This document shows positions 51,061 through 60,073 of a stretch of DNA of 64,000 nt, piece after piece. Both the position numbers and the translations under genes were made by a program. The stretch comes from Treponema sp. UBA6988 (GTDB lineage: Bacteria; Spirochaetota; Spirochaetia; Treponematales; Treponemataceae): contig DJYC01000041.1 in the NCBI GenBank assembly GCA_002448445.1, positions 5,528 to 69,527 of the forward strand, given 5' to 3'. The stretch's first letter is position 1. The number at the start of each line of letters is the position of its first letter. Below the pieces are notes generated by a model, which had not been told where the DNA came from, did no database searches, and saw only the letters and a program-made list of their open reading frames with translations.

Positions 51061-51132
51061 AAAAAATACCGGCTCCCGGCAAAGAAGGCAATGCACCTTC
51101 CTGCCAAGAACCGGCTCCTAACTTTTTTTTAT
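51061..51132. terminator. Bidirectional terminator between FecR and GH94 genes
   Basis: CCGG, TC, GGCA and GAAGG pair in order with CCTTC, TGCC, GA and CCGG. T-runs flank the hairpin on both strands. Confidence 0.75.
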
Positions 51133-51153
51133 ATTTTTAACTGCTCAATTTAA

Positions 51154-53673
51154 TTAGCCTACGGTTGCAAGAACGTAAACGTCTTTTGCACCGTCAGCTG
51201 CTTTTACGAGGGTTCCGCCAATGCTGCCTGTAGAAAGGGAAGCCTTGAGAGTTGCCTCGTCTGTTGCAAAGTCCTTGTTGGTAAGAACAAGCTCCACCTT
51301 GCCGTCGTTCTTTTTGTTTTCAACGTGGATGTGGAATGTTGTACCGCGGAATTTGCGTGTAAAGTCTGCCTTCTTAACATGCTTTGGCAGGCGGGGTTCA
51401 ATGCGGAGGCCGTCGTATTCAGGCATAAGACCGCAGATGAACTGGCTGAGAGCAACAAAGTTCCATGCTGCTGTTCCCGTAAGCCAAGAGTTCTTTGCCT
51501 CTCCAAAGCGTCCAGCTGTCTTACCTGCAATCATCTGTGCGTATACGTAAGGTTCAGTCCTGTGGATTTCGGAAATGTCTTCAAGATAGGCAGGTGCAAT
51601 CTTCTGGTAGTGCTCCCATGCGTCCTCTGGGCGGCCAGTCTTGATTTCTCCAATGATAACCCAAGGGTTGTTGTGGCAGAAAATACCACCGTTTTCCTTG
51701 TATCCAGGCGGGTAAGAAGAAACTTCGCCAAGCTCAACGTGGTAAGAGCTGTATGGCGGGTCTACGATGCAGATACCGTACTTTGAATCCAGGTACTTCT
51801 TTACGCTGTCCAAAGCCTTTGCAGGATAGCCCTTGTCTGCACCACACTGTGCCATTGTACCAAAGCCCTGTGTTTCAATAAAGATTTTACCGTCGCCGCA
51901 TTCGTGGCTACCAACCTTCTGGCCAAAGTCATCGTATGCGCGTACGTACCATTCTCCGTCCCAACCGGCTGTGCAGATTGCTTCTTCCATCTTCTTGCAA
52001 AGCTCTTCTGCCCTCTTTGCCTCTGCTTCGTCTCCCATGATGCGGCACATTGCTGCGTAGTCAGGTGTTACGTAGACGAACATCTGTGCAATCATTACGG
52101 ATTCAGCGTTCTTACCTTCCTTGTTGGTACAGGTCTGGAAAGAATCGTTGGGGTCCTTGCTAAAGCAGTTAAGGTTAAGGCAGTCGTTCCAGTCTGCGCG
52201 TCCGATGAGCGGAAGCCCGTGCGGTCCCATGTGGTTGGGAATGTAGTTGTATGAGCGGCGCAAGTGCTCGAACATTGTAGCCTTGTTTGTCTCTGAATTG
52301 TCAAAGGGAACGTCAACCTTAAGGAAGTCCTTGTCTCCAGTCTCGCGGATGTAGTTGCCAACGCCAAGAACCAGCCAGAGCGGGTCATCGTTAAAGTTGG
52401 AGCCAATGTCTGCATTGCCCCTCTTTGTAAGCGGCTGGAACTGGTGGTAGGCAGAACCGTCTTCAAACTGTGTGGCTGCAACGTCGTAAAGGCGTTCGCG
52501 GATTCTCTTTGCAGGAAGCTGGTGGGCTGCACCAAGCATGTCCTGGGAAGTGTCGCGGAAGCCAAGGCCACGGCCAATTCCGCTTTCAAAGTAAGATGCG
52601 GAGCGTGCAAAGTTGTATGTAACAACGCACTGGTACTGGTTCCAGACGGCCATGCGGTCAAGCTTTTCATCTCCTGTGCTGATTGCAAAGTGGGAAAGTG
52701 TCTCGTCCCAGAATTCGCGAAGGGCCTTGTATGCTGCCTCTACCTTTTCCTTGGAGTCAAACTTTGCCTGAAGTGCATAAGCCTTTTCCTTGTTTACAAT
52801 GCCAGAGTACTTGTTTGTAGCCTTAAATGGCTGCTTTACCTGGGATTCAGGAATGAATTTCTTGTCTTCCTCGTTTTCAATGTAGCCAAGGACAAAAACG
52901 TAAGTCTTGCTTTCGCCAGGCTTAAGTGTACATTCAAGGCGGTGGCTTGCAATTGGTGACCAACCGTCTGCCACAGAGTTTCCGCTCTTTCCTGCAACGA
53001 TTGTGTCCGGGGTGTCAAGACCGTTGTAAAGGCCAAGGAAGGTCTCGCGGTCTGTGTCAAAGCCCTTGATTGGAGAGTTTACGCTGTAGAAAGTAAAGTG
53101 GTTGCGTCTTTCGCGGTATTCAGTCTTGTGGTAGATTACGCTGCCTTCAATTTCAACTTCGCCTGTGGAAAGGTTCCTCTGGAAGTTTTCGCCGTCAGTC
53201 TGTCCGTTGTAGAGACACCATTCAATAAAGGAAACCAAAGAAATGTCCTTGTCCTTCTTGCCCTCGTTTGTAAGGGTTACCATCTGAACTTCGCAGTTTT
53301 CTCCGTTTGGAACCATAAAGAGAACGTCTGCTGCAAGGGAATTCTTTGCGGAACAAATTCTTGTGTAGCCAAAGCCGTGGTGGCATTCGTACTTGTCAAG
53401 CTTGGTCTTCATCGGTTTAAAACCGGGATTCCACGTTGTATCTCCATCTGTAATATAGAAATAGCGACCGTTAGTGTCCAGCGGGATGTCGTTGTAGCGG
53501 TAACGGGTCAAGCGGCGGAGGCGGGCATCTGTGTAGAACATGTAGCCGCCTGCTGTGTTGGAAATAAGTGAAAAGAATTTTTCGTTTCCAAGATAGTTAA
53601 TCCACGGGTAGGGTGTAAGCGGATTTGTAATCACGTACTCCCTGTTTTTGTCATCAAAGTAACCAAACTTCAT
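51154..53673 (-). CDS. GH94 cellobiose (or related disaccharide) phosphorylase
   Basis: An 839-residue cytoplasmic enzyme that splits a beta-glucoside with phosphate into glucose 1-phosphate and a sugar. The N-terminal beta-sandwich contains TPYPWINYLG and YRYNDIPLDTNGRYFYI. The (alpha/alpha)6 domain has GIGRGLGFRDTSQDMLG, and the general acid is D497 in GRADWNDCLN. Length and motifs fit cellobiose phosphorylase best; other GH94 specificities cannot be excluded. It lacks a signal peptide. AGGAG lies 5 bases before the ATG and a TTTACA-17-TATATT promoter upstream. Together with the secreted GH5 it suggests cellulose use. Confidence 0.93.
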   Translation of the reverse strand: MKFGYFDDKNREYVITNPLTPYPWINYLGNEKFFSLISNTAGGYMFYTDARLRRLTRYRYNDIPLDTNGRYFYITDGDTTWNPGFKPMKTKLDKYECHHGFGYTRICSAKNSLAADVLFMVPNGENCEVQMVTLTNEGKKDKDISLVSFIEWCLYNGQTDGENFQRNLSTGEVEIEGSVIYHKTEYRERRNHFTFYSVNSPIKGFDTDRETFLGLYNGLDTPDTIVAGKSGNSVADGWSPIASHRLECTLKPGESKTYVFVLGYIENEEDKKFIPESQVKQPFKATNKYSGIVNKEKAYALQAKFDSKEKVEAAYKALREFWDETLSHFAISTGDEKLDRMAVWNQYQCVVTYNFARSASYFESGIGRGLGFRDTSQDMLGAAHQLPAKRIRERLYDVAATQFEDGSAYHQFQPLTKRGNADIGSNFNDDPLWLVLGVGNYIRETGDKDFLKVDVPFDNSETNKATMFEHLRRSYNYIPNHMGPHGLPLIGRADWNDCLNLNCFSKDPNDSFQTCTNKEGKNAESVMIAQMFVYVTPDYAAMCRIMGDEAEAKRAEELCKKMEEAICTAGWDGEWYVRAYDDFGQKVGSHECGDGKIFIETQGFGTMAQCGADKGYPAKALDSVKKYLDSKYGICIVDPPYSSYHVELGEVSSYPPGYKENGGIFCHNNPWVIIGEIKTGRPEDAWEHYQKIAPAYLEDISEIHRTEPYVYAQMIAGKTAGRFGEAKNSWLTGTAAWNFVALSQFICGLMPEYDGLRIEPRLPKHVKKADFTRKFRGTTFHIHVENKKNDGKVELVLTNKDFATDEATLKASLSTGSIGGTLVKAADGAKDVYVLATVG

Positions 53674-53709
53674 AATAACTCCTAATGTTGGCGCATTTAT
53701 CCTAGAATA

Positions 53710-53738
53710 AATATATCACGAAAAAAGCCGTCTGTAAA
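53710..53738 (-). promoter_or_regulatory. GH94 promoter
   Basis: On the minus strand TTTACA and TATATT are separated by 17 bases. Confidence 0.6.
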
Positions 53739-53837
53739 TAGTGAAAAAATTAAAGTTTTTGTAATAAAAATTATGGGAATTCTGAATTTTCTTCTGGACG
53801 GTGCTTCTGTCTGCTCTACCATGCACTCGTCTGCTAT

Positions 53838-53935
53838 TTCGACCGAATATGCCTTTCGTCACCGCCCTTCCGGGGTTCCCTAACGGTCATCCCGCCCTGC
53901 GGCCGGGACTTGCGGGGTTCCACGGCGGCGTAGGT
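53838..53935 (-). repeat. Dispersed structured repeat, copy 10
   Basis: A minus-strand core with CGCCGCCGTGGAACCCC, GGGAACCCCGGAAGGGCGGTGACG and an internal hairpin near CCGGCCGCAGGGCGGG. It fills most of the gap 53739-54015, which has no gene. Confidence 0.6.
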
Positions 53936-54015
53936 TGCATAAAATCCCGCATGCTGCTAAGTCGCCATCCGTGGCTTGATATTGCTTGGCAAGGAAGATA
54001 AAATCCTGCACTTTG

Positions 54016-54753
54016 CTAATTATGGTAGATGTAAAATGAATGCATGTCGACTTTTAGGCGTTTTAGGCTGTAATCTGTAAAAATACGGGCCCCTGTCTTT
54101 TTACCCTTGATGTATAATTCGTATTCATCGTTTTTAACTGATATTTTTTCATCGTCATCAAGCTGAATAAAGTTTTTGCTTGCAGTTGCATTAAAAGCCC
54201 TTATTGACGTAACCGGCAGTCCGCTTCCGTAAGTTACCGCTAAGACATAGTAACTGTCCTTGCTTCTTCTTTGCAAAAGATAGTAGCTTTTAATAATAAA
54301 ATCTGTGGCGGAATTCTTTTTTGCATAAGGCAAGGTTAAGGGGGCTAGAAAGGCGTCGTATATTCCAAAAACGGCTTCTATTGTGCCAGAAGGGTCGCTT
54401 GTAAGTTCATATATTTCTGAATTTCCGCTTTGGCAAATGGTTTTTCCCTTTGTTACAAAAGAGACGTATTTGCCGTCGTAATAAACATTAAGTTTGTATG
54501 CTTTGCAAGGGGAGGGAAAGTCTTTTGCTTCCAGCTTTTTGGAAACTTCAAGCTTTTCCAAGAGGGCATTTCTTTGTTCTTTGTTTAGGACAAGGGAGAT
54601 TTCTTTTTGCTCATCCACTATTGTAATTACGCTTTCTGCATTTTTTATTCTTTTTAGTTCAAGGTAATCTCTTGGGCTCTTTGCTTCATTTGCAGAGACA
54701 GAAAAAATCAGGGCAAGGAGGGGCAAAAACAGGCAAATTGTTTTTTTATGCAT
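54016..54753 (-). CDS. Exported protein of unknown function
   Basis: A 245-residue periplasmic or surface protein. ATG 54753 has AGGAAAA upstream and gives the signal peptide KKTICLFLPLLALIFSVSANE. A longer reading from 54936 passes through a repeat copy and is rejected. The mature protein has alternating strands and helices (VITIVDEQKEISLVLNKEQR, SYYLLQRRSKDSYYVLAVTY). Family not recognised. Confidence 0.75.
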   Translation of the reverse strand: MHKKTICLFLPLLALIFSVSANEAKSPRDYLELKRIKNAESVITIVDEQKEISLVLNKEQRNALLEKLEVSKKLEAKDFPSPCKAYKLNVYYDGKYVSFVTKGKTICQSGNSEIYELTSDPSGTIEAVFGIYDAFLAPLTLPYAKKNSATDFIIKSYYLLQRRSKDSYYVLAVTYGSGLPVTSIRAFNATASKNFIQLDDDEKISVKNDEYELYIKGKKTGARIFTDYSLKRLKVDMHSFYIYHN

Positions 54754-54829
54754 ATTTGTTTTCCTATATAAAAGGCTAGACCAACCTTTTTGGCTTGGGG
54801 ATTGTGAATTACGGTAAAAAAGTATGCAC

Positions 54830-54905
54830 GGCCGGGATTGTAGTGGCGGCGCAGCCGTTGCGAAGCAATGGAGCGGGTAGGGCCCCGCGAAACCACGGAA
54901 AGCCC
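54830..54905 (+). repeat. Dispersed structured repeat, copy 11 (core)
   Basis: GCCGGGATTGTAGTGGCGGC leads to TTGC-gaa-GCAA and GCGGG/CCCGC hairpins and AACCACGGAAAGCC. It abuts the 5' region of the 245-residue exported-protein gene. Confidence 0.75.
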
Positions 54906-54953
54906 TTTGCAGAAAAAATTGCCGCAAGAAATCCACTGCTTCAAAATACCTTG

Positions 54954-56240
54954 CTAGAAATTTCCCTGCTCACGGCGGGCGTTCTGAATTGTGTAGTAGG
55001 TGTCCACAACGCGCTTCATATCGTTTATGTTCTTTACAAGCATCTGGTGCTGGGGCTCGTAGATTTCAACTTTGCCGCGGGCGCACATCTTGTTCATCTC
55101 GTCACGGGCATCGTCAAGCGAAATTCCTGCCCAGTGGGCAATGTCGTTCACAGTAAGGTTGAATTTGCGCTTTGAAGAGTCCAGGTCTGCTTCGGAAAGC
55201 GGAGTCATCTCGTCGTACATAAGGAAAATGTCGCTAATACGTGCCTGAATGTCCTTTATTACGAGAATCTTTGTGCGCCTCTTCTGGTCGTATATGCGCT
55301 TGCAGAAGAGTTTTAGAAGAATCATTGCAATCTGGGGGTTTCCGGTAACAAGTACGCGGAAGTTTTCCTTGTTGAATTCAAGGCAGCGGACATCTCCCTT
55401 TGCAATACAGGTTGCGCTTCTGGGGGAATCGTCAAGGATTGCCATTTCGCCAAAGAATTCACCGGGGCTTACAATGTCTATGTGCTTTAGGGAACCGCTT
55501 ATAAGCTTTTCCAGCTGAACCTGCCCCGACTGGACAAGGTAGAAGCTTTCTCCCGGCTCGTACTCGCATATAATTACGTCCCCGTCTGAATAGGACTTGG
55601 AAAAACGCTCGAACATGGGAAGGTCAAACTGCTTAAGGGCATTTTCCTTTTTGTGCTTAAAGGTCGCCTCTTCCCTGCCGCTGTCATGAGGCCCCTTTAC
55701 GCGCCCCTTCTGCCTTTTGGAAAGGTCCATAATCTTTTCAACGGTGGCCTTGTTTGCATCGTAGGGGTAGCGCGCAAGGACTTTTTCGCAGACCTGCTCG
55801 CAGGAATTGTATAGTTCTTCATCCAGAAATGCTTGTGCAACCTGAATCATTCCCTTGTCTGACGGAACAAGTATGTCGTTGTTGTTAAGAAGGAGCTCCG
55901 TGCGGTAGTGAAGGTCGCGCAGGTTGCGGCTGAATACGCGCAGCATCTTTAGCATGACCGTCTGGTTGGGGCTGAAAATCTTTTCAAATTCAGCGGGGGT
56001 CATCTGGACTACGACTGAATCCGCCATTACCGTAGCTGTTTCCTGCCGGGGAACACGAGCAAGTGAACTTTTTACGCCAAAAAATTCTCCTATTGCAAGC
56101 TTTTCGTTAAGAACCTTGCCTGTCTCAAAATCTGTTGAAACCAATATAACGTAACCGGACTGGAGAATAAAAATACGGTCATCCTTGTCCCCTTCAACAA
56201 AAATCATTGAATTTTTTGGGTAGTTAATAATTTTTGGCAT
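54954..56240 (-). CDS. Dual cyclic-nucleotide-binding regulator (Crp-like)
   Basis: A 428-residue cytoplasmic protein with two cyclic-nucleotide-binding domains. One lies near residues 10-125 (FVEGDKDDRIFILQSGYVILV, GEFFGVKSSLARVPRQETA), the other near 215-335 (CEYEPGESFYLVQSGQVQLEK, GEFFGEMAILDDSPRSATC). A helical segment links them. The last 75 residues resemble a winged helix-turn-helix (LTVNDIAHWAGISLDDARDEMNKM). It probably reads cAMP made by the CHASE2 cyclase; DNA targets are unknown. GGAG precedes the ATG; the leader contains a GGGTAG/CTACCC hairpin at 56249-56265. Confidence 0.88.
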   Translation of the reverse strand: MPKIINYPKNSMIFVEGDKDDRIFILQSGYVILVSTDFETGKVLNEKLAIGEFFGVKSSLARVPRQETATVMADSVVVQMTPAEFEKIFSPNQTVMLKMLRVFSRNLRDLHYRTELLLNNNDILVPSDKGMIQVAQAFLDEELYNSCEQVCEKVLARYPYDANKATVEKIMDLSKRQKGRVKGPHDSGREEATFKHKKENALKQFDLPMFERFSKSYSDGDVIICEYEPGESFYLVQSGQVQLEKLISGSLKHIDIVSPGEFFGEMAILDDSPRSATCIAKGDVRCLEFNKENFRVLVTGNPQIAMILLKLFCKRIYDQKRRTKILVIKDIQARISDIFLMYDEMTPLSEADLDSSKRKFNLTVNDIAHWAGISLDDARDEMNKMCARGKVEIYEPQHQMLVKNINDMKRVVDTYYTIQNARREQGNF

Positions 56241-56443
56241 TCACACACTCCGCGCAAGGGTAGTCTTTCTACCCGAATCTTAAATAAGATTATAACATAG
56301 TATTCCGAAAAATGCACAAAAAACCTTATTTTTTTATTAAATATTTTTTCTTATACAGAGCAACTGGAAATCAGGTTTGGGTTCTGCTCCAATGCGGGTA
56401 AAAGGCAAGTGCATATTTTCAATAATTGTAATGCAAAAATATG

Positions 56444-56590
56444 TTAAGAAAGCACTGGAATGGAGGCGGGAAACGCGGCAAAAAAGCATTTGCGCGGAGC
56501 GACCGAAGGGAGTCAGATACCTTGTATCCGCGCTCGGCTTTTTTGACGCGTTTCTTGCCGGGAATGGAAGTGCTTTCTTGTTAACATTTA
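56444..56590. repeat. Large imperfect palindrome, element P2
   Basis: Arms run from AATATGTTAAGAAAGCACT to AGTGCTTTCTTGTTAACATT. Inner matches include GAAACGCG/CGCGTTTC and AAAAAAGC/GCTTTTTT. The loop holds GGAGCGACCGAAGGGAGT, related to element P1 near 7.8 kb. The rest of the gap 56241-56687 shows no gene. Confidence 0.75.
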
Positions 56591-56687
56591 CATTTAATTA
56601 CTTAAAATTAAGGTTTGCACTTGCCTTTTGTTTGCACCAGCATTGCCACTACACTATTATTTGCATAAGTGATAGTATGTTTAAGAA

Positions 56688-57566
56688 ATGATAGACTTAC
56701 ACACACATTCCACAGCTTCTGACGGAACTTTTTCTCCTGCCGAGCTTGTGCGCTATGCAAAGGAAAAAGGCCTCTCCGCCCTTGCCCTTACCGACCACGA
56801 CACTGTGAACGGCATTCTGGAAGCCCAGGCGGAAGCCCTTAAAGCCGGAATTGAATTTGTTCCAGGAATAGAGCTTACCGTACAGTGGCCAACCGGTGAA
56901 TTCCACCTTTTGGGGCTGGGTTTGCGCCATAAATCAGCGGAACTTGCCAGAGCCATTGACTTTTTGAAGGGTGAGCGCAACAGGCGCAACTTGAAGATGG
57001 CCGAAAAGCTTAGGGAAATGGGCGTAGAAATTACCTACGAGGAAGTTTACGAGCGCTTTAAGAGGCAGAACATAGGAAGACCCCACTTTGCAAGCTACAT
57101 GGCAGAAAAAGGCATTGTAAAGCAGCGTCAGGTAGCCTTTGACAAGTATTTTGCCAAGGGAAGGCCCTGCTACGTGGACAGGGAAGGCCTTGACCTTGAA
57201 GTTGCCGTAGAAGCCATAAAGACAAGCGGCGGCATTCCAGTGCAGGCCCATCCGCTTTCCATGTACGTTTCCTGGGGAAAAATGGACGCCACCATGGAAA
57301 TGATACGCGACAAGGGCGTTATGGGGCTTGAAGCCTGGCATCCCGGCGTGCGCATTTCCGAAGCGGAGCGGCTAGAAGAGCTTGGAAAGAACCTGGGCAT
57401 GGTAGTTACCGCAGGAAGCGACTTTCACGGCGAAAAGGTGCGTGTGGACAGGCACATAGGATTCAGCGCAGGAAAGCTAAAAATTCAGGACAGATTCTGG
57501 CTAGAAAACCTAAAGCCTGCCCTGCAAAAGATTCACGGCGGCGGCTCCATGGAATACAGCGGTTAA
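56688..57566 (+). CDS. PHP-domain phosphoesterase (RNase AM/YciV-like)
   Basis: A 292-residue metal-dependent phosphoesterase. PHP motifs are complete: IDLHTHSTASDG at the start, LTDHDTVNG near residue 35, VPGIELT near 63, HPLSMY near 187 and GSDFHG near 245. Family members include 5'-3' exoribonuclease RNase AM and 3',5'-nucleotide phosphatases; the substrate here is not determined. No Shine-Dalgarno sequence is evident; TAGTAT ends 9 bases before the ATG but its -35 is weak. Confidence 0.92.
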   Translation: MIDLHTHSTASDGTFSPAELVRYAKEKGLSALALTDHDTVNGILEAQAEALKAGIEFVPGIELTVQWPTGEFHLLGLGLRHKSAELARAIDFLKGERNRRNLKMAEKLREMGVEITYEEVYERFKRQNIGRPHFASYMAEKGIVKQRQVAFDKYFAKGRPCYVDREGLDLEVAVEAIKTSGGIPVQAHPLSMYVSWGKMDATMEMIRDKGVMGLEAWHPGVRISEAERLEELGKNLGMVVTAGSDFHGEKVRVDRHIGFSAGKLKIQDRFWLENLKPALQKIHGGGSMEYSG

Positions 57567-57634
57567 AACTTGCAAAAACAGCAAAAACTTGTGGCCAGAC
57601 CTTGGCGGTGGAACCTTGGGGAGAGTTAAAACAG

Positions 57635-58132
57635 TTGAAAAAAGAAATATTGGTAGGCCTTGTCTGTGCCTCCGCAATGCTTGCCATAAAATTTTGTTCA
57701 ATCTGCAACTTCTTGGCCACTTGCGAGGCTAAATGGGCTTTAACCTTTGTAAACAGGACGAATCTTGAAAATCCAGAGCTTAAGGTTATGATAGACGGCC
57801 ACTACATCACCGTAAAATCAGGACAAAATGCCTTTTGGGGACCGTACGGTGATGTGGAAAAGATAAAAACTCCCAGGGGAACAAAAGTGCGTCCTGTTAA
57901 GCGGGGCTCACCCCTTACAGAATCTGTTAAGCCTTGTAACGGAGAAGATGATTTTCCCAAGTGGGCAAGGGAGGAAGCCTTGGATGACTATGTCTCTATT
58001 CCTTGGGTAAAAGTTGAACTTCCAAAAGAAGAGCGCAAAAAGTGGGGCCTTCCGCGCACCGCATGGCTTTTTGGCGGAGACCTTTCAGAAGTTGATGAAG
58101 TTGATAAAGTTGATAAAGTCAAAGAAAAATAA
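57635..58132 (+). CDS. Small exported or membrane-anchored protein, TTG start
   Basis: A 165-residue protein of unknown family. The TTG at 57635 has GGGGAGAG 9 bases upstream; it yields KKEILVGLVCASAMLAI, a signal-anchor-like start. A TTG at 57602 gives a longer form without a ribosome site. The mature part has strands LKVMIDGHYITVKSGQNAFWGPYGDV and ends in a Val/Asp/Lys repeat (EVDEVDKVDKVKEK) from a 9-base DNA microrepeat. It follows the PHP gene closely. Confidence 0.65.
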   Translation: MKKEILVGLVCASAMLAIKFCSICNFLATCEAKWALTFVNRTNLENPELKVMIDGHYITVKSGQNAFWGPYGDVEKIKTPRGTKVRPVKRGSPLTESVKPCNGEDDFPKWAREEALDDYVSIPWVKVELPKEERKKWGLPRTAWLFGGDLSEVDEVDKVDKVKEK

Positions 58133-58175
58133 AAAGGCACCCCCAGAAAGCTAGGAGTGCCCGTTTTGCATCAAA
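58130..58175. terminator. Terminator between convergent genes
   Basis: GGCAC...CC and GG..GTGCC form an interrupted hairpin, with A-rich sequence to the left (T-run on the minus strand) and CGTTTT to the right. Confidence 0.65.
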
Positions 58176-58192
58176 TTTGCCTAATGCGAGGC

Positions 58193-58606
58193 TTATTTTC
58201 CGTTCTTGATTGTCATGATACCGCCAATGATAAGGCAGTTCTTTGCAAGAACAAGCAGCCAGTGGAGAGCCTTAACGCTGCTGAGTTCGCCGACAAGACC
58301 AATAAGAGTAACAACCGTTACCACAATCCAGACGATGAGCGTTACGATTTTTACAATGTCATCAACCTTGCCAAAATCAAGTCCCAGTGCCTTAATAAAG
58401 AACATAACTGCGCAAACAATCAGAAGGGCTGCAATAATGTAGTCCATTACGCGTGCGCCACCCTTGAAGAAGCTTGTTACGCCCTGAATTTCATCGCTGG
58501 AAATAGACTTTCCAACTCCGAAGAGGCAGAGGCCTGTGATGAAAAGGTAGATTGCCAGTGCAATCTGGATAATGAAGATACCGAATGTTCTTCTCTGTGT
58601 TGACAT
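58193..58606 (-). CDS. Four-helix membrane protein of unknown function
   Basis: A 137-residue inner-membrane protein with four predicted helices (IFIIQIALAIYLFITGLCLFG, DYIIAALLIVCAVMFFI, IVKIVTLIVWIVVTVVTLIG, WLLVLAKNCLIIGGIMTI). ATG 58606 has GGAG upstream; the longer reading adds 34 residues without a ribosome site. I do not recognise the family with confidence. Confidence 0.75.
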   Translation of the reverse strand: MSTQRRTFGIFIIQIALAIYLFITGLCLFGVGKSISSDEIQGVTSFFKGGARVMDYIIAALLIVCAVMFFIKALGLDFGKVDDIVKIVTLIVWIVVTVVTLIGLVGELSSVKALHWLLVLAKNCLIIGGIMTIKNGK

Positions 58607-58789
58607 AAAAAACTCCATTTCCGTTACAACGGATTTTAGTTTGTATACGCCTTTATACAAAAGCGCCCGGCAGCTAAAGCCACCGATGATATTTAAATTA
58701 TAGCACAAGTGTTTTGTTTTTCAAGAAATTTTTTTCTTCCTATATATGGACGGTACTTTCTGATGCTCTGCCACCTGTTTTTTATCTAA

Positions 58790-58885
58790 AATCGGCCAAC
58801 ATGCCAACTCGTCACCGCCCTTCCACCCTTCGCTAACGCTCATTGCCACTTCGTGGCAACTCCGGGGTTCCACGGCGGCGTACAA
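58790..58885 (-). repeat. Dispersed structured repeat, copy 12
   Basis: A minus-strand core with CGCCGCCGTGGAACCCCGG, TTGCCAC-gaa-GTGGCAA and GCGTTAGCGAAGGGTGGAAG. The TTGCCAC/GTGGCAA arms are another base variant of the conserved core hairpin. Confidence 0.7.
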
Positions 58886-58941
58886 TCTCCTAGGGAAAAT
58901 CCCTACCTGACTTGATATTCCTTGGCAAGAAACAAAAAAAA

Positions 58942-58967
58942 TGTTCCCTGAGCTTGTCGAAGGGAAC
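58942..58967. repeat. GTTCCCTGAGCTTGTCGAAG palindrome
   Basis: GTTCCCT and AGGGAAC arms flank the GAGCTTGTCGA centre. The same unit occurs near 14.3 kb and, modified, in the 30-kb tandem array. Confidence 0.6.
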
Positions 58968-59026
58968 ATTATCAAAATAAACAAAAAATTCGGGGTTCAA
59001 GGGCACTCCCTTGGAAAAAAAATATT

Positions 59027-59054
59027 TTGATATTTTAGAAATATGTAGTATAAT
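59027..59054 (+). promoter_or_regulatory. hpf promoter
   Basis: TTGATA and TATAAT are separated by 16 bases. Confidence 0.65.
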
Positions 59055-59114
59055 ATATCTGTGGGCGGCAGTTGACCGCTAAAGAGAGAATAATTGACAC
59101 AGGAGCATTATTGA

Positions 59115-59405
59115 ATGACAAAATCTATATCAGCACAGGGATTTTCTTTGGAAAAGGACCAGTCGGACCTTATCAACCAGAAACTTAAGCGCATTGACTA
59201 CGCTGACAGCCTTATTATTGACCTTATTTTGCGCGTTAAGGAGGACAAAAAATACTACTTTGATACCACGGTAAACTTCCGTTGGGGAGCAAATGCCCAC
59301 GTAACCAGCGACGACTACGACTTTGCAGCCGGCCTGAACAAGCTTATGGACGTGCTTGATCAGAAAATCAAGAAGGAAAAGGACAAGATCCAGGAAAAGA
59401 AGTAA
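59115..59405 (+). CDS. hpf: Ribosome hibernation promoting factor (short HPF/YfiA type)
   Basis: A 96-residue ribosome-binding protein that stabilises inactive ribosomes under stress. It has the family's beta-alpha-beta3-alpha layout: ISAQGFSLEKDQSDLINQKLKRI, ADSLIIDLILRVKE, YYFDTTVNFRWGANAHVTSDDYDFAAGLNKLMDVLDQKIKKEKDKI. The long-HPF C-terminal domain is absent. AGGAG lies upstream of the ATG. Confidence 0.9.
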   Translation: MTKSISAQGFSLEKDQSDLINQKLKRIDYADSLIIDLILRVKEDKKYYFDTTVNFRWGANAHVTSDDYDFAAGLNKLMDVLDQKIKKEKDKIQEKK

Positions 59406-59463
59406 TCGATAGGCCAGAGCCGTAATTTTATGTGCCCGTGCCTTTAACATATAGTTAGTCAAA

Positions 59464-59504
59464 AGCTGCCGGATTTTCTTTGTGGGAGTCCGGCACTTTT
59501 TTTG
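59464..59504 (+). terminator. hpf terminator
   Basis: TGCCGGA/TCCGGCA with a 15-base loop is followed by a T-tract. Confidence 0.75.
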
Positions 59505-59620
59505 CACATTTTCAGTGTTGCTTTTTTTGCCAGAAGTGCCGTGCCAGACTTTCCTTGCCAGAAGTGTCTTGCTAGCCCCTTGTCTGCCACCCCTTACCAG
59601 AACTGCCTGCCGTAAGTGCT

Positions 59621-60073
59621 CTATCCGTCTGCTGAATCCTGCCAGTCGCCGTAAATGCTAAGGCTTTCCCTTTTTGTCCTCTTTTGCTTACTGAAAGAAG
59701 CTTTTTTGCCGGCTGCCTTTTGCCTTGCAGACAAATCAGTTCCCTTTAGAAGCGTCATAGACTTTTCGCTTTGCATGCGGCGGTGGTGTGCCTCTTGCGT
59801 AAGGGGCTTTGATTCATCCCGTTTTTCTATCATAAGTTCGTTTGCGGAATTTACGGTCAGGGCATAATGGCTTTTTCCGTCTTCTTCCAGCTGGCTTACG
59901 GCTGCTTCAAGGTCCGCAAGGGCAATTCCTGCCTTTTTCTTTGACTCCAGCTTGTTAAGTTCCCGTATCTTTTTTGCAAGCAGGGCTTCCGTTATCCTTG
60001 CCTTTGAGCCTTCCTTTCCGCTCAATTCATTTAGGGCCCTTGCTATTTCTTCCTGAATCTGCGTTAGTGCCAT
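59621..60073 (-). CDS. Helical charged protein downstream of earP
   Basis: A 150-residue cytoplasmic protein that I do not recognise. The first 75 residues are predicted helical (IQEEIARALNELSGKEGSKARITEALLAKKIRELNKLE), the rest is Lys/Ser-rich and probably flexible. GGGAGG lies upstream of the ATG, and the gene overlaps the end of earP by 10 bases, so expression is coupled. Confidence 0.72.
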   Translation of the reverse strand: MALTQIQEEIARALNELSGKEGSKARITEALLAKKIRELNKLESKKKAGIALADLEAAVSQLEEDGKSHYALTVNSANELMIEKRDESKPLTQEAHHRRMQSEKSMTLLKGTDLSARQKAAGKKASFSKQKRTKRESLSIYGDWQDSADG

